The notes under the pieces: model-generated
Database searches by the model: none
Seen by the model: the letters and a program-made list of their open reading frames with translations, nothing else
Told to the model about the DNA's origin: nothing
Part shown: positions 1 through 9,186 of the stretch, piece by piece
Numbering within the stretch: position 1 is the stretch's first letter
Layout: every line of letters begins with the position of its first letter
Translations under genes and position numbers: made by a program
Assembly: GCA_028282885.1 (NCBI GenBank)
Contig: JANQGX010000016.1
Span: forward strand, 124,001-188,000
Source of the DNA: SAR324 cluster bacterium
Lineage (GTDB): Bacteria > SAR324 > XYD2-FULL-50-16
Reading direction: 5' to 3'
DNA length: 64,000 nucleotides

Positions 1-1122
1 TTGTACTCCGTATCTGTCGGCGATTTCTCTTCCCAGCTCCGAAGTTACTATAGTGGTGACAAACACCCCGTCAGCCGGCAGTTTTCCCGACTCTTTCAGT
101 TTTCTGAGATAATATTCCAGCAGAAGTTGTCCGATCTGGTTTCCGTTGATTTTGATCCAGGATCCATTGTGCTTTACCATGACACCCAGCCGATCCGCAT
201 CCGGATCCGTGCCGATAATCAGATAATCATCCTCACCAGCTTCCTCCTGTGCTATCAGGAGTGCTGATGGTTCCTCAGGATTGGGGGAATCTACCGTGGG
301 AAAATCCCCGTCGGGCTGTTGTTGAGATTTGACGATGGTCAGTTTCTCAAAACCTCTCCGTTTCAACATTTCGCTGACGGGGAAGTTACCAGAGCCGTGG
401 AGTGGTGTATAAACAGTCCCGAATAGTCGATTGTGTTCCTTATTCCCCATGGCAAGGGATTCGACACGATCAAAATACTTCTGTTCGACTGATTCGGGAA
501 TCAGTCGAATCATGTTATTCTCCAAAGCTTCATCGTAGCCCAGGTATTTGATCATTGAAAAATCGGTGACCCGGTTCACTTTGGAGATAATCCCGTCATC
601 ATGGGGCTGAATGACCTGGCAACCATCCGTCCAGTAAGCTTTGTAACCGTTATACTCAGCCGGGTTATGGCTTGCTGTTATGACAACACCGGCAGTTGTC
701 CCCAGTTCCCTGACGGCAAAGGAGAGCATGGGAACCGGTCGCAGTTGCGGATACAGATGAACCTCAACCCGGTTGCCGGCAAATACGCAGGCAGCTTCCC
801 GGGCAAAGATATCAGACATATTCCGGCTATCATATGCGATGGCGACCTTGGGAGAAAGTCCTGTATCATTCGACCAGTCCAACAGGTAATCAGCCAGTCC
901 CTGGGTTGCCTTACGCACAGTGTAGATGTTCATTCGGTTTGAACCTGCTCCCAGTATGCCTCTCAATCCTCCGGTGCCAAACTCCAGATCCTTATAAAAC
1001 CTGTCGGTGAGTTGATTCTCATCATTTTTATCAATCAGATCAGAAATTTCCGATCTAAAAGCTTCGCTAAAATATTGATTTTCAGACCAGGCTTTTGCTT
1101 TTGCCAGGATTTCCTTGTTCAT
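1..1122 (-). CDS. Phospho-sugar mutase (phosphoglucomutase/phosphomannomutase family), 3' end outside window
   Basis: This enzyme interconverts hexose-1- and hexose-6-phosphates in the cytoplasm through a phosphoserine intermediate. The reading frame on the reverse strand opens with ATG at 1122 and runs uninterrupted to base 1, giving 374 residues. Family members run to roughly 550-620 residues, so the sugar-binding and phosphate-binding C-terminal domains lie off the window. Three family signatures are in frame: FGTGGLRG near residue 50, the catalytic-serine motif TASHNP at about residues 149-154 (bases 661-678), and the metal-binding loop DPDADR at bases 190-207. The start is supported by the typical spacing of about 50 residues to FGTGGLRG. 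Whether glucose, mannose or glucosamine phosphate is the substrate cannot be read from this part. It is transcribed away from the efflux operon, with a 598-base gap between them. Confidence 0.93.
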   Translation of the reverse strand, partial: MNKEILAKAKAWSENQYFSEAFRSEISDLIDKNDENQLTDRFYKDLEFGTGGLRGILGAGSNRMNIYTVRKATQGLADYLLDWSNDTGLSPKVAIAYDSRNMSDIFAREAACVFAGNRVEVHLYPQLRPVPMLSFAVRELGTTAGVVITASHNPAEYNGYKAYWTDGCQVIQPHDDGIISKVNRVTDFSMIKYLGYDEALENNMIRLIPESVEQKYFDRVESLAMGNKEHNRLFGTVYTPLHGSGNFPVSEMLKRRGFEKLTIVKSQQQPDGDFPTVDSPNPEEPSALLIAQEEAGEDDYLIIGTDPDADRLGVMVKHNGSWIKINGNQIGQLLLEYYLRKLKESGKLPADGVFVTTIVTSELGREIADRYGVQ

Positions 1123-1720
1123 CGTTTACCCATTCGGTCATTTTAAGATTTCCCCATTTCCCTTAACCGCCCGAACATCATAACTACCGGGTTTCACGGA
1201 CTACCGGGAATCATATTAACAGTTCGATATCAATTCTACATTTATCGCCAATTATCGTCAATTTAACCCTTGAAAGACAGGCAAAGGGTAATGAGAGTTG
1301 TTGTGGCTGTCAACCTTGAGTTTTAAATGAAAGGTCATGATGATGAAGCCTTCACAAGATCTGTCAGAGACTGATGTTGGATTTTTTAAAAGATTATTTA
1401 CAATTTCTTCATTTTTTCTTCATATTCCAAGGGTAGGTTTAAAGCAACAGAGGGGGTTTTTCCATTTCAGCAGTGATATGGAAATTTTGTCAGATCCAGA
1501 CCCGGATCTGAGATTCTTATATTCGTCAGGATTTTATGATAAGGGTTGTGAAAAATCGGCAGGAGATGGTGGATTCGTCAACGAAATAGATCCATTCATC
1601 ATCATGCAACCGTCTCATCTTGTGAATAAAGATGATAATCGCTAGAATGACCGAATGGTTTAATTTTCACATGGATTTTTCCCAACCTTCAATCACCACT
1701 TAACCCGGGGGAGTAATGAA
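1123..1720. other. Intergenic gap between mutase and efflux operon
   Basis: This 598-base divergent spacer should hold the promoters of the mutase (reverse) and the efflux operon (forward). It contains one 102-codon forward frame (1337-1645) with no convincing ribosome-binding site and no recognisable family, which I do not call. The only clear structure is a 13-bp inverted repeat near its two ends. Confidence 0.5.
1130..1658. repeat. 13-bp perfect inverted repeat pair bracketing ~500 bases
   Basis: CCATTCGGTCATT at 1130-1142 is repeated in inverted orientation (AATGACCGAATGG) at 1646-1658, with 503 bases between. A 13-bp exact match is not expected by chance in a spacer of this size. The arms bracket most of the gap like the termini of a small non-autonomous element. 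No target-site duplication is obvious, so two copies of a regulator site are an alternative. Confidence 0.4.
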
Positions 1721-3343
1721 ATGAAGTTAACTAAAATTTTTTCCACATTTGTTCTATTCGTTTCCAGCCTGGCTCTTAGTCTGCCTCTGTTCGGAATCGA
1801 CAAAACAGATAGTGCAATTCTTCTGAAGCTGCAGCAGGAAGAGCCGGAGCTTTTTGAACGCGTGAATCTGGTTACGAATGGTGAAAGGGAACTTTTGGAA
1901 GTGTCCTTGAGTGACGTGCTGAAGATGGTACTAAAACGAAGTATTACCATTGAAGCCAACCGATTGGGAGAACAGGCTGCCATGGTTGGACTTGATGCGG
2001 CACAGGGGATCTACAATCCCACCCTGGTGACCTCCGCCAACCAAAGCAAAACAGCAGCCAAGTCAAGTTCAACTATATCGGGCGATACTTCTGCCACAGA
2101 TTATCTGACAACCTCATCAACAGATGCAACAGTGCTCTCGGCAACCGTCAGCAAGAAAAACTCACTGGGGATCACTTTCTCATCGACCCTGCAAACAACA
2201 AGGAGTCAAACCAAGCTCTACTATATGGAAGATCAAGGAGATGATATCACCGGGGGAACTGCAACTGATGATCCTGTAGACTCCACTTCCCTCAGCGCGT
2301 CTGTCTCGATTCCGATATCCCAGGATTGGGGTGAAATAAATGATCTGCCCATCAAACGAACAGAGCTGGCCGTCGATTCAAGCCGGATTACCACGCATTC
2401 CACAATGATCACTCTCCTGGAATCAGTCGCCAAAACATACTGGTCGCTGGTGGGGGTTCAGGAGAACATCAAAACCCTGCAGGAAGCGGTGGAACTGTCC
2501 GAGCGTCTGGTTGAGGAAACCAAGGCCAGGGTGGAGGTCGGTGTCCTGAATCCGACTGACCTTAAAGAGGCAGAAACCCAATTGGCGTCCAATCGCAAGA
2601 GCCTGTTAACCAAGAAGATCGAAGAGCAGCAGATTGAGGATCAGATAAAAGTTGCCTTAAACATGGGGCTGATTCCCTACGGTTTCAAACCTGCCGATCC
2701 CCCTCGCATTCATGGCGAAGATTTCGATTTCAATGCGTTGCTAAAAAAGGCTTTTGAGAACAGCTCGACCCTGCAGAGTCTGCAGGTTTCAGCTAAATCG
2801 AATCAATATGATCTGGAAGAAGCACTCAACAGTGACAAGAGCAATATTGATCTTTCAGTATCTTACAATCTGAACGGTTATGGGGCGTCAACCTCCGAAT
2901 CCATGCAGGGATTTTCCAATACCGAATACCAGGGATATGCGGTTGGGCTTACCTGGTCGGCGCCTCTCTTTGACAACAGTGTTGCCCAGACCATAATGAA
3001 GCGTAAAATAGAGCGCAGCCAACTGGAGTTGCAGATTAGCGATAACAAATCCCAGATTCATGTCAATCTGCAGACCATTCTCAGAAACCTGAAATTCGGG
3101 ATTGAAGAGGAAAAAACAGCGCAATTGTCGGTAAATCTGGCCAAAGACTTATTGGACAAAGAGGTTGAGAAATTAAAAATCGGAAAAAGCACCAGTTACA
3201 ACGTCTCCCTGGCTCAGAAGTCGTACACCGACGCCAATCTCGGGGAAACGCTTGTGCGCATCAGCAACGAGCAGAACTATGTTTCGCTGTTGGTGCTGAC
3301 AGGAGATATTTTCGAAGTATACGGACTTCAAAAATCCATGTAG
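1721..3343 (+). CDS. TolC-family outer-membrane efflux channel
   Basis: This 540-residue outer-membrane channel forms the exit duct of a tripartite efflux pump. It begins with a signal peptide (K residues at 2-5, hydrophobic core to about residue 24), and the start ATG follows GGGGGAG. The body is rich in long amphipathic helices with the internal duplication expected of TolC: two helical arms of similar build (about 225-310 and 430-520) separated by strand-rich segments rich in Ser/Thr. The gene is first in an operon with an adaptor (3411) and an RND permease (4778). This order makes it the dedicated channel of that pump. Residues 100-180 are unusually Ser/Thr-rich and may form the surface-exposed or barrel part. 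The substrate is unknown. Confidence 0.9.
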   Translation: MKLTKIFSTFVLFVSSLALSLPLFGIDKTDSAILLKLQQEEPELFERVNLVTNGERELLEVSLSDVLKMVLKRSITIEANRLGEQAAMVGLDAAQGIYNPTLVTSANQSKTAAKSSSTISGDTSATDYLTTSSTDATVLSATVSKKNSLGITFSSTLQTTRSQTKLYYMEDQGDDITGGTATDDPVDSTSLSASVSIPISQDWGEINDLPIKRTELAVDSSRITTHSTMITLLESVAKTYWSLVGVQENIKTLQEAVELSERLVEETKARVEVGVLNPTDLKEAETQLASNRKSLLTKKIEEQQIEDQIKVALNMGLIPYGFKPADPPRIHGEDFDFNALLKKAFENSSTLQSLQVSAKSNQYDLEEALNSDKSNIDLSVSYNLNGYGASTSESMQGFSNTEYQGYAVGLTWSAPLFDNSVAQTIMKRKIERSQLELQISDNKSQIHVNLQTILRNLKFGIEEEKTAQLSVNLAKDLLDKEVEKLKIGKSTSYNVSLAQKSYTDANLGETLVRISNEQNYVSLLVLTGDIFEVYGLQKSM

Positions 3344-3352
3344 TTGATCGTT

Positions 3353-3374
3353 CCCGCCGGGTTAGCCCGGTGGG
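3353..3374 (+). promoter_or_regulatory. Hairpin in the TolC-adaptor spacer
   Basis: CCCGCCGGG (3353-3361) pairs with CCCGGTGGG (3366-3374) across a TTAG loop, a 9-bp stem with one G-U pair. There is no T-tract, so it is more likely an mRNA-processing or partial-attenuation element than a full terminator. It covers the region just before GTG 3381 and so argues for the downstream ATG 3411 as the adaptor start. Confidence 0.45.
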
Positions 3375-3410
3375 GACCCTGTGAAAATTAAACCATTTAC
3401 CGAGGATATA

Positions 3411-4781
3411 ATGTCCGCCCGTCGTAGAATTATTGTCAGGATCACCCTGCTGATCTTACCCATATTGCTGGGGACCTTTGTGTTTATCTATATGATGAAA
3501 AACAAACAAGGCCCTCCCAAAAAGCCTCGACTGAGCGATATTCGCAAAGTCAGGATTATCGAGATTACCGAAACCGATATTATTCCCAAGACACACGGTT
3601 ATGGCACTGTGCAACCCGCAAAAACCTGGCAGGCAGTGGCCGAGGCAAGCGGTAAAGCCGCCTATGTCAATCCCCTGCTGAAGAAGGGAGAGCGAATTCC
3701 CAAGGGCACCCTGCTTGTCGAAATCGATCCGACAGATTACAAGTTAACCGTCTCCGAGGCGGAAGCCAGTCTGCAGAGTATCGAAGCCCAATTCAAACAA
3801 CTCAGGGACAAGGAAACCAGCAACCGTGCTCTTTTAAAACTTGAGCTGCATGCCCTGGATCTAAAGCAGAAAGAACTCGAACGTCAGAAGAAACTGGTAA
3901 AAACAGCCATTACTACCAAATCCGCTTATGAACAGGCTGAAGCCGGTTATATTGCCCAGAAATATAAGGTTCAGGCACTGCAAAACACCTTGAATTCCCT
4001 TTCGAGTGATTTCGATCTTCTCAAGGCCCAGGAGGAGCAAACGAAGATAAAACTTCGTTCCGCCCTGAATCAACTTGAGGATACCAAAATCATCGCTCCT
4101 TTTGACGGTCTCGTGGCGCAGGTGAACACCGAGAAAGCCCAATTTGTTCAGCAGGGCCAGGTTGTGGCCGAGCTGGAAAACCTCGATTCCGTAGAAATAG
4201 AAGCCCAGATATCGAACGGTCTTTATGTTTTCAGACCGGACCAGGACCGGGAATCCCTGATTGAATCGCTCCAAATGAATGAAACCCTGGGAGATGCCCT
4301 GGGAATCACAGCTATTGTCAAACCGACCTCCGGGAAAATGAGAGGTGAATGGCAGGGGCAGGTCATGCGGTTTAACGCGGAGATTGACTCCAAAACCAGA
4401 ACCCCGGGTGTGATTATTCAGATTGATGACCCTTATAACGTTCAATCCCGGGAACCAAGAAGACCTTTGATCAAGGGAATGTATTGCGAAATCGAATTGT
4501 ACGGAAAACCATTCAGAAATCAGATCATCATTCCCCGGACAGCCATCCACGAGAACGGTACTGTTTATGTCCTGGATGAGGAGAATAAACTCAGGTTCAG
4601 AACAGTGGAAACACGATTTTCACAGGATGGATTCACCATGATCAGGTCAGGTCTTTCGGTCGGAGAAAGGGTTATTATCACCGATTTGGTACCCGCAGTG
4701 GAAGGAATGAAAGTTGAGCCGGTGATCGACAAAAAAGTTGCCATGATGATTCAAGCCAATGCCGGGGGAGGTGAAAAATGA
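3411..4781 (+). CDS. RND efflux periplasmic adaptor (membrane fusion protein)
   Basis: This adaptor bridges the inner-membrane RND permease and the TolC-type channel. I start it at ATG 3411, which has GAGG five bases upstream. A GTG at 3381 would add ten residues, but it lies next to a hairpin and lacks a good ribosome-binding site. From 3411 the protein is 456 residues: a positively charged start, a membrane anchor at about residues 8-30, a lipoyl half-motif, a long alpha-helical hairpin (about 115-220) and the second lipoyl half ending in IIAPFDGLVAQV near residue 235. Beta-barrel and membrane-proximal domains follow. Its stop overlaps the permease start by four bases (ATGA), which indicates translational coupling. 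The helical hairpin and HlyD-like build place it firmly in the family; the transported compound cannot be told. Confidence 0.92.
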   Translation: MSARRRIIVRITLLILPILLGTFVFIYMMKNKQGPPKKPRLSDIRKVRIIEITETDIIPKTHGYGTVQPAKTWQAVAEASGKAAYVNPLLKKGERIPKGTLLVEIDPTDYKLTVSEAEASLQSIEAQFKQLRDKETSNRALLKLELHALDLKQKELERQKKLVKTAITTKSAYEQAEAGYIAQKYKVQALQNTLNSLSSDFDLLKAQEEQTKIKLRSALNQLEDTKIIAPFDGLVAQVNTEKAQFVQQGQVVAELENLDSVEIEAQISNGLYVFRPDQDRESLIESLQMNETLGDALGITAIVKPTSGKMRGEWQGQVMRFNAEIDSKTRTPGVIIQIDDPYNVQSREPRRPLIKGMYCEIELYGKPFRNQIIIPRTAIHENGTVYVLDEENKLRFRTVETRFSQDGFTMIRSGLSVGERVIITDLVPAVEGMKVEPVIDKKVAMMIQANAGGGEK

Positions 4782-7700
4782 TCCGTTTTTTCGCATCACA
4801 TCCCACGGCTGCCAACCTGATGATGATCATCATTATCATCACCGGTGTCATTGGGATTCCATCGTTGAAGAGAGAAACCTTTCCCGAGTTTGAAGCCAGC
4901 AAAATTGGTATTACCGTAACCTATGCGGGAGCTTCGGCGGAGGAGATGGAGGAAGCTGTCGGTCAACCGATCGAGGATGCCCTGGGCGGGATAAATTACA
5001 TAGAAGAGATCTCGGCAGTATCCAAGGAGGGCGTAACCACGGTTAGTGTTGAAATGGCTGAAGGCGGCGATCTGACCGAGTTTTATAACGACATTAAGAC
5101 AGCCGTGGACGGCATCAACAATTTCCCCGAGGATGCCGAAGATCCCATTGTCACCGAAATGAACAGAACCAGCCACGTGGTTGCCATTGCGGTTTCGGGA
5201 CCGATGACGGTGCAACACCTGAAAGAGTATTGCGAATACCTGAAACGAAGACTGAAGCAATTACCCGAGGTTTCCCTGGTCAGCATCCACGGCTTTTCGG
5301 ATCGCCAGATCCAGATCCAGGTTCAAGCGAATAAACTCTTGCAGTACGGAATCAGTATCAACGATATTGCAACAGCCATCTCCAGCCAGAGCCTTGATGT
5401 ACCTGCAGGCAATATAGAGTCCGATGAACAGGAGATACTGATTCGGTTTGCCGACAAAAGAAGAGCGATTGAAGAGTTCGAGAACATTGTCATCGTAGCG
5501 GGAACCAGTGGTGCGGAAATCAAGCTGGGTGAAATCGCCACGATTGAAGATACTTTTGAAAACAACAAGAGCAAAACCATTTTCAATGGTGAACGGGCTG
5601 CTTATATTGCCATATCAAAATCTACAGAGCAGGACAGCCTGGTGATTTACGATGCAGTCAAAAAATTCCTGGATGAAGAGAAACAGATCACACCCAAAGG
5701 GATTAACCTTATCCTTACCCATGATTTGGCGTCGGTTATCCGAGATCGTCTGGAGCTTGTCTACCGAAACGGCTGGCAGGGATTGATCCTGGTTTTCTTC
5801 GCCATGTTTCTCTTTTTCAACCTGCGCACGGCTTTCTGGGTGGCCCTGGGATTACCGATATCCTTTCTGGGGGCTTTTTTCCTGATGGCACAGATTGGCT
5901 ATACGCTGAATATCATGACAACCCTTGCCTTGTTGCTCTCCATTGGGATCTTGATGGATGATGCCATTGTCATTGCCGAGAACATAGCTGTTCAGATTCA
6001 AAAGGGGAAAAATGCCATCGAAGCGGCAATTACGGGAACGATGGAAGTGAAAAACGGTGTTATCGCGTCCTTTCTAACAACTGCCTGTGTCTTTTTGCCC
6101 CTGTCTGCTCTTGAAGGAAGGATAGGTAAGGTTCTGCTGGTCATCCCGGTGGTTTTACTTTTCGTGTTATCCGTCAGCCTGATCGAGGCATTTCTCATTC
6201 TTCCCCATCATTTAGGGCATGGTGCAGGAAAACAGCAGAACAAACAGGCCAACAGGTTTAGAAAAGGCTTGGAGACCGTCATCGATTTCATCCGGGAAAA
6301 AATCCTGGGCAGGATTGTGGATGCAGCAGTTAACAGACGCTATTTCACCGTGGGCCTGGTTTTGATGTTTTTTATCATCTCCCTGGGCATGTTCTTCGGA
6401 GGTAAACTTAAGTTCATTGGTTTTCCGGAAGCTGAAGGAGATAACATAGAAGCCCGCATATTGTTGCCCCAGGGGACTCCACTTTCAAAAACCGAGACTG
6501 TTGTTGAAAGTGTTCTGCAGGCGCTGGACAAGGTTGATAAAAGACTCACACCCCTGCAAACCGATGGCAAAAGGCTGGTACAAAATGTCAGGATATCATA
6601 CGGTCAGAATTCCGACTCCAATGAATCGGGTCCTCACCTGGCAACTGTTGCTGTGGACCTTTTGGAGAACGGTTTAAGGGCAAACACCGCACAGCAGGTC
6701 TCGGTGATGTGGAAAAAACAGACCGGTACCATCCCCGATGTCATCAGTATTAACTATGGGGAATCCGTCCGCGGCCCGGGTGGAACCCCGATCAAGATAC
6801 AGTTTCAGGCGGACGATCTGGATGAGTTAAAAGAGTCCTCCATGGAGCTGATGGGCTGGTTAAGCCAGTTCAACGGAGTCTATGACGTTTTCGATGACAT
6901 GAGGCCGGGTAAGCCCGAGATTGTCATGAAGTTGAAAAAAGGTGCCACCATTCTGGGATTGACTGCTAATTCCATAGCCAGTCAGGTTCGGGCTGCATTT
7001 TTGGGAAAAACGGTGAATGAGATACAGGTTGGACAGGAATCCTACGAGGTTTCGGTACAATTAGCCCCGGAAGATAAGGATAATCTTCAGGATTTGGAAC
7101 TCTTCCAGGTTTACAACGCCAGCGGAATCGCCATTCCCGTGACCAGCGTTGTGGATTTTCAGCAGAAGAGGGGATATGCCAGAATCGTGCGGATAGACGG
7201 TGTCAGGACATTAACCCTTGAGGGAAATATCGATCGATCCACAGCCAACTCCACGGAGATTATTGCCAAATTCAAATCGGATTTTCTGCCTGAATTCAAG
7301 CAGCGTCATCCTGAGGTCGGTGTAAAAATCAGGGGATCCGCAGAGAGGACCTCAAAAACCTCCGGTTCCATGGCATACCTCTTCCTGGTGGGCATTATCG
7401 GAGTATATATTCTGCTCTGCTTTCAGTTCAAGAGTTATAGCGAGCCATTTATCATCATGATGGCTATTCCCTTTGCCATGATCGGAGTGATTTGGGGGCA
7501 CCTGTTTATGGGAATATCACTCTCCATGCCCAGTATGTTGGGTTTCGTCTCCCTTTCAGGTATTGTGGTCAACGACTCCATCCTGCTGGTGGAGTTCGTT
7601 AAGATGCGACGTGCCGAAGGGATGAGTTCGATTGAAGCAGCAAAAAAAGCCAGCCGTCAACGCTTCAGGGCTGTCCTGCTGACATCAGTGACAACGATAA

Positions 7701-7894
7701 TCGGTCTGATGCCGTTGTTGTCGGAAACAAGTTTGCAGGCGCAAATGCTGATTCCCATTGCGGTCAGCATCGCTTTCGGGTTGATGGCGTCAACGGTTTT
7801 GATTCTGGTTGTCATCCCCTGTTTCTATGCCATTGCCAGTGATTTTGGTCTGACCGTTCGAATCGAATCAAAAGCAATAGCAGAAACCGGGTAA
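4778..7894 (+). CDS. RND (AcrB/MMPL-type) efflux permease
   Basis: This is the proton-driven inner-membrane pump of the tripartite system, 1038 residues, the normal length for a hydrophobe/amphiphile exporter of this superfamily. It has the diagnostic duplicated layout: one N-terminal membrane helix (from residue 10), a large periplasmic domain, helices 2-6, a second membrane helix near 525, a second periplasmic domain and a final bundle of five helices. The two acidic residues of the proton relay are visible in helix 4 as GILMDDAIVIAEN near residue 395. GIVVNDSILLVEF near residue 930 is the equivalent site of the second half. It is translationally coupled to the adaptor. An inverted repeat 12 bases after the stop probably ends the transcript. 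Confidence 0.95.
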   Translation: MIRFFASHPTAANLMMIIIIITGVIGIPSLKRETFPEFEASKIGITVTYAGASAEEMEEAVGQPIEDALGGINYIEEISAVSKEGVTTVSVEMAEGGDLTEFYNDIKTAVDGINNFPEDAEDPIVTEMNRTSHVVAIAVSGPMTVQHLKEYCEYLKRRLKQLPEVSLVSIHGFSDRQIQIQVQANKLLQYGISINDIATAISSQSLDVPAGNIESDEQEILIRFADKRRAIEEFENIVIVAGTSGAEIKLGEIATIEDTFENNKSKTIFNGERAAYIAISKSTEQDSLVIYDAVKKFLDEEKQITPKGINLILTHDLASVIRDRLELVYRNGWQGLILVFFAMFLFFNLRTAFWVALGLPISFLGAFFLMAQIGYTLNIMTTLALLLSIGILMDDAIVIAENIAVQIQKGKNAIEAAITGTMEVKNGVIASFLTTACVFLPLSALEGRIGKVLLVIPVVLLFVLSVSLIEAFLILPHHLGHGAGKQQNKQANRFRKGLETVIDFIREKILGRIVDAAVNRRYFTVGLVLMFFIISLGMFFGGKLKFIGFPEAEGDNIEARILLPQGTPLSKTETVVESVLQALDKVDKRLTPLQTDGKRLVQNVRISYGQNSDSNESGPHLATVAVDLLENGLRANTAQQVSVMWKKQTGTIPDVISINYGESVRGPGGTPIKIQFQADDLDELKESSMELMGWLSQFNGVYDVFDDMRPGKPEIVMKLKKGATILGLTANSIASQVRAAFLGKTVNEIQVGQESYEVSVQLAPEDKDNLQDLELFQVYNASGIAIPVTSVVDFQQKRGYARIVRIDGVRTLTLEGNIDRSTANSTEIIAKFKSDFLPEFKQRHPEVGVKIRGSAERTSKTSGSMAYLFLVGIIGVYILLCFQFKSYSEPFIIMMAIPFAMIGVIWGHLFMGISLSMPSMLGFVSLSGIVVNDSILLVEFVKMRRAEGMSSIEAAKKASRQRFRAVLLTSVTTIIGLMPLLSETSLQAQMLIPIAVSIAFGLMASTVLILVVIPCFYAIASDFGLTVRIESKAIAETG

Positions 7895-7905
7895 AAGAAC
7901 CCCCT

Positions 7906-7962
7906 GAGAATGGAGCAGCTCGACTCCCCCTTTACTTCCAACCAAAGAGCAGCTCCATTCTC
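7906..7962 (+). terminator. Probable terminator after efflux operon
   Basis: A 16-base arm at 7906-7921 (GAGAATGGAGCAGCTC) pairs with 7947-7962 with a single mismatch across a 25-base loop. A pyrimidine/T-rich run follows after 7970. The loop is long for a classic intrinsic terminator, so confidence is moderate. Confidence 0.5.
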
Positions 7963-8118
7963 GCCTAATACGCCCCTTTTCCTTTTCCAACGAAAGGGTT
8001 ACACTCCATTAAAAGACAGATTTTCCGTATCAACAATATTAAATTACTTCTAATTGTTCACTATTACACTTACGGAACCGATTCTGATCGAAATCACCTT
8101 ACAACCTATCAATTAAAA

Positions 8119-8781
8119 ATGTCCACAACCCTCATCAATCCAAGTTTCATTGAGCAGTTCAATATCATTATGGACAAAGGCGGAGTGATGATGATTCCCC
8201 TTTTGATCTGCTCTTTTATCGTTATGCTGGTTACCCTGGAACGGCTGTTTAGTCTGCGTAAAAATCGAATTCTCCCCGGAAGCAATCTACAGAAATGGCA
8301 GAACTGGATCTCCGGCGGAATGGACCCCCAAGAGCTTCCGCGTCGATGTTCGGCATCTATCATCGATGCTGTTCTTCATCCTCTATCAGGGCACTTACCC
8401 TTAGGTGAAAATCGACTTGAAGAGAGAATGGGCGATCTCGCCAGGAAAGAGAAACACCGGTTGGAAAGGGGGCTGGTATTTCTGGATACGATAGCAGGAA
8501 TTGCCCCTCTGTTCGGTCTGCTGGGGACAGCATTGGGTATGGTTGAAGTCTTTTCCCGCCTGTCCGCAGCCGGAGAAGCAAAGATGAGCGCCCTCTCCTC
8601 GGGTATTTCGCAGGCACTGTTCACTACAGTAGCCGGTTTATGTATCGGAATTCCCGCCCTGATCGGGTATAATCTCTTCTCCCGTCAGATAGAACGAATT
8701 CTTATTTCAGCCGAAGACCAGCTCAACTCACTGATTGATAGACACCGAACCCAGTTTGTTCTGGATAAGCATCAGAATTGA
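8119..8781 (+). CDS. MotA/TolQ/ExbB proton channel family protein
   Basis: This 220-residue inner-membrane protein is the stator-like proton channel that energises TonB or TolA. It has three membrane helices (about 17-38, 115-140 and 160-185) and the conserved family stretch LLGTALGMVEVF (about 140-151). The last helix carries the pattern ALFTTVAGLCIGIPALIGYN, typical of ExbB/TolQ. The basic cytoplasmic loop between helices 1 and 2 is also as expected. Three bases separate it from the ExbD-like gene, and a TonB-like gene follows, so all three form one operon. I cannot decide between an ExbBD-TonB role (iron or other nutrient uptake) and a TolQRA role (envelope division); no Fur-like site is evident in front. 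Confidence 0.9.
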   Translation: MSTTLINPSFIEQFNIIMDKGGVMMIPLLICSFIVMLVTLERLFSLRKNRILPGSNLQKWQNWISGGMDPQELPRRCSASIIDAVLHPLSGHLPLGENRLEERMGDLARKEKHRLERGLVFLDTIAGIAPLFGLLGTALGMVEVFSRLSAAGEAKMSALSSGISQALFTTVAGLCIGIPALIGYNLFSRQIERILISAEDQLNSLIDRHRTQFVLDKHQN

Positions 8782-8784
8782 TTC

Positions 8785-9186
8785 ATGAAACTCTTTACTC
8801 CGACAAAACGCAGAACCCAAATCAGCCTGACAGCGCTGGTGGACGTTTTGTTTTTATTGATCATATTCTTTTCCGTATCCACCAGGTTTACCAACCAGCA
8901 AGCCATCGACGTCGATCTGCCCGAGACGGTTACCTCCAGCACCATGTCCACCAGTGAAAAACTGATCATTATCATGGCTGAGGAGGATGAACTGTTTGTA
9001 AATGGAATTCTCTTTCAGTGGGAGGAGATGAAGCGGGAGATTAAAGACCGGAAATTTGACCGCACCCAAAAAGTGATTCTCAACATCGATAAAAGCATCT
9101 CCCATGGAAGGGTGATCGAGCTGCTGGATGTTCTTAAAATCAACGATTTTAAAAAAGTGGTGTTTGGTACTTATGGTAAACAATAG
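8785..9186 (+). CDS. ExbD/TolR family protein
   Basis: This 133-residue protein has a short cytoplasmic N-terminus (KRRTQISLTALVD), a single membrane helix at about 16-33 and a periplasmic domain. The conserved aspartate just before the helix (LTALVDVLFLLIIFF) is the proton-carrying residue of ExbD/TolR. The periplasmic part (residues 45-133) has the typical strand/helix pattern ending in KISHGRVIELLDVLK-like sequence. It works with the channel encoded just upstream to transmit proton flow to the TonB-like protein encoded downstream, whose likely start (9173) overlaps this gene's last 14 bases. Confidence 0.9.
   Translation: MKLFTPTKRRTQISLTALVDVLFLLIIFFSVSTRFTNQQAIDVDLPETVTSSTMSTSEKLIIIMAEEDELFVNGILFQWEEMKREIKDRKFDRTQKVILNIDKSISHGRVIELLDVLKINDFKKVVFGTYGKQ

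Noticed and set aside
1337..1645. 102-codon forward frame in the first intergenic gap
   Set aside because: No ribosome-binding site, atypical composition and no recognisable family; it lies within the inverted-repeat-bracketed spacer.
3861..4550. Long reverse frame (229 codons) opposite the efflux adaptor
   Set aside because: It is the antisense shadow of a well-supported adaptor gene, with no start signal or family match.
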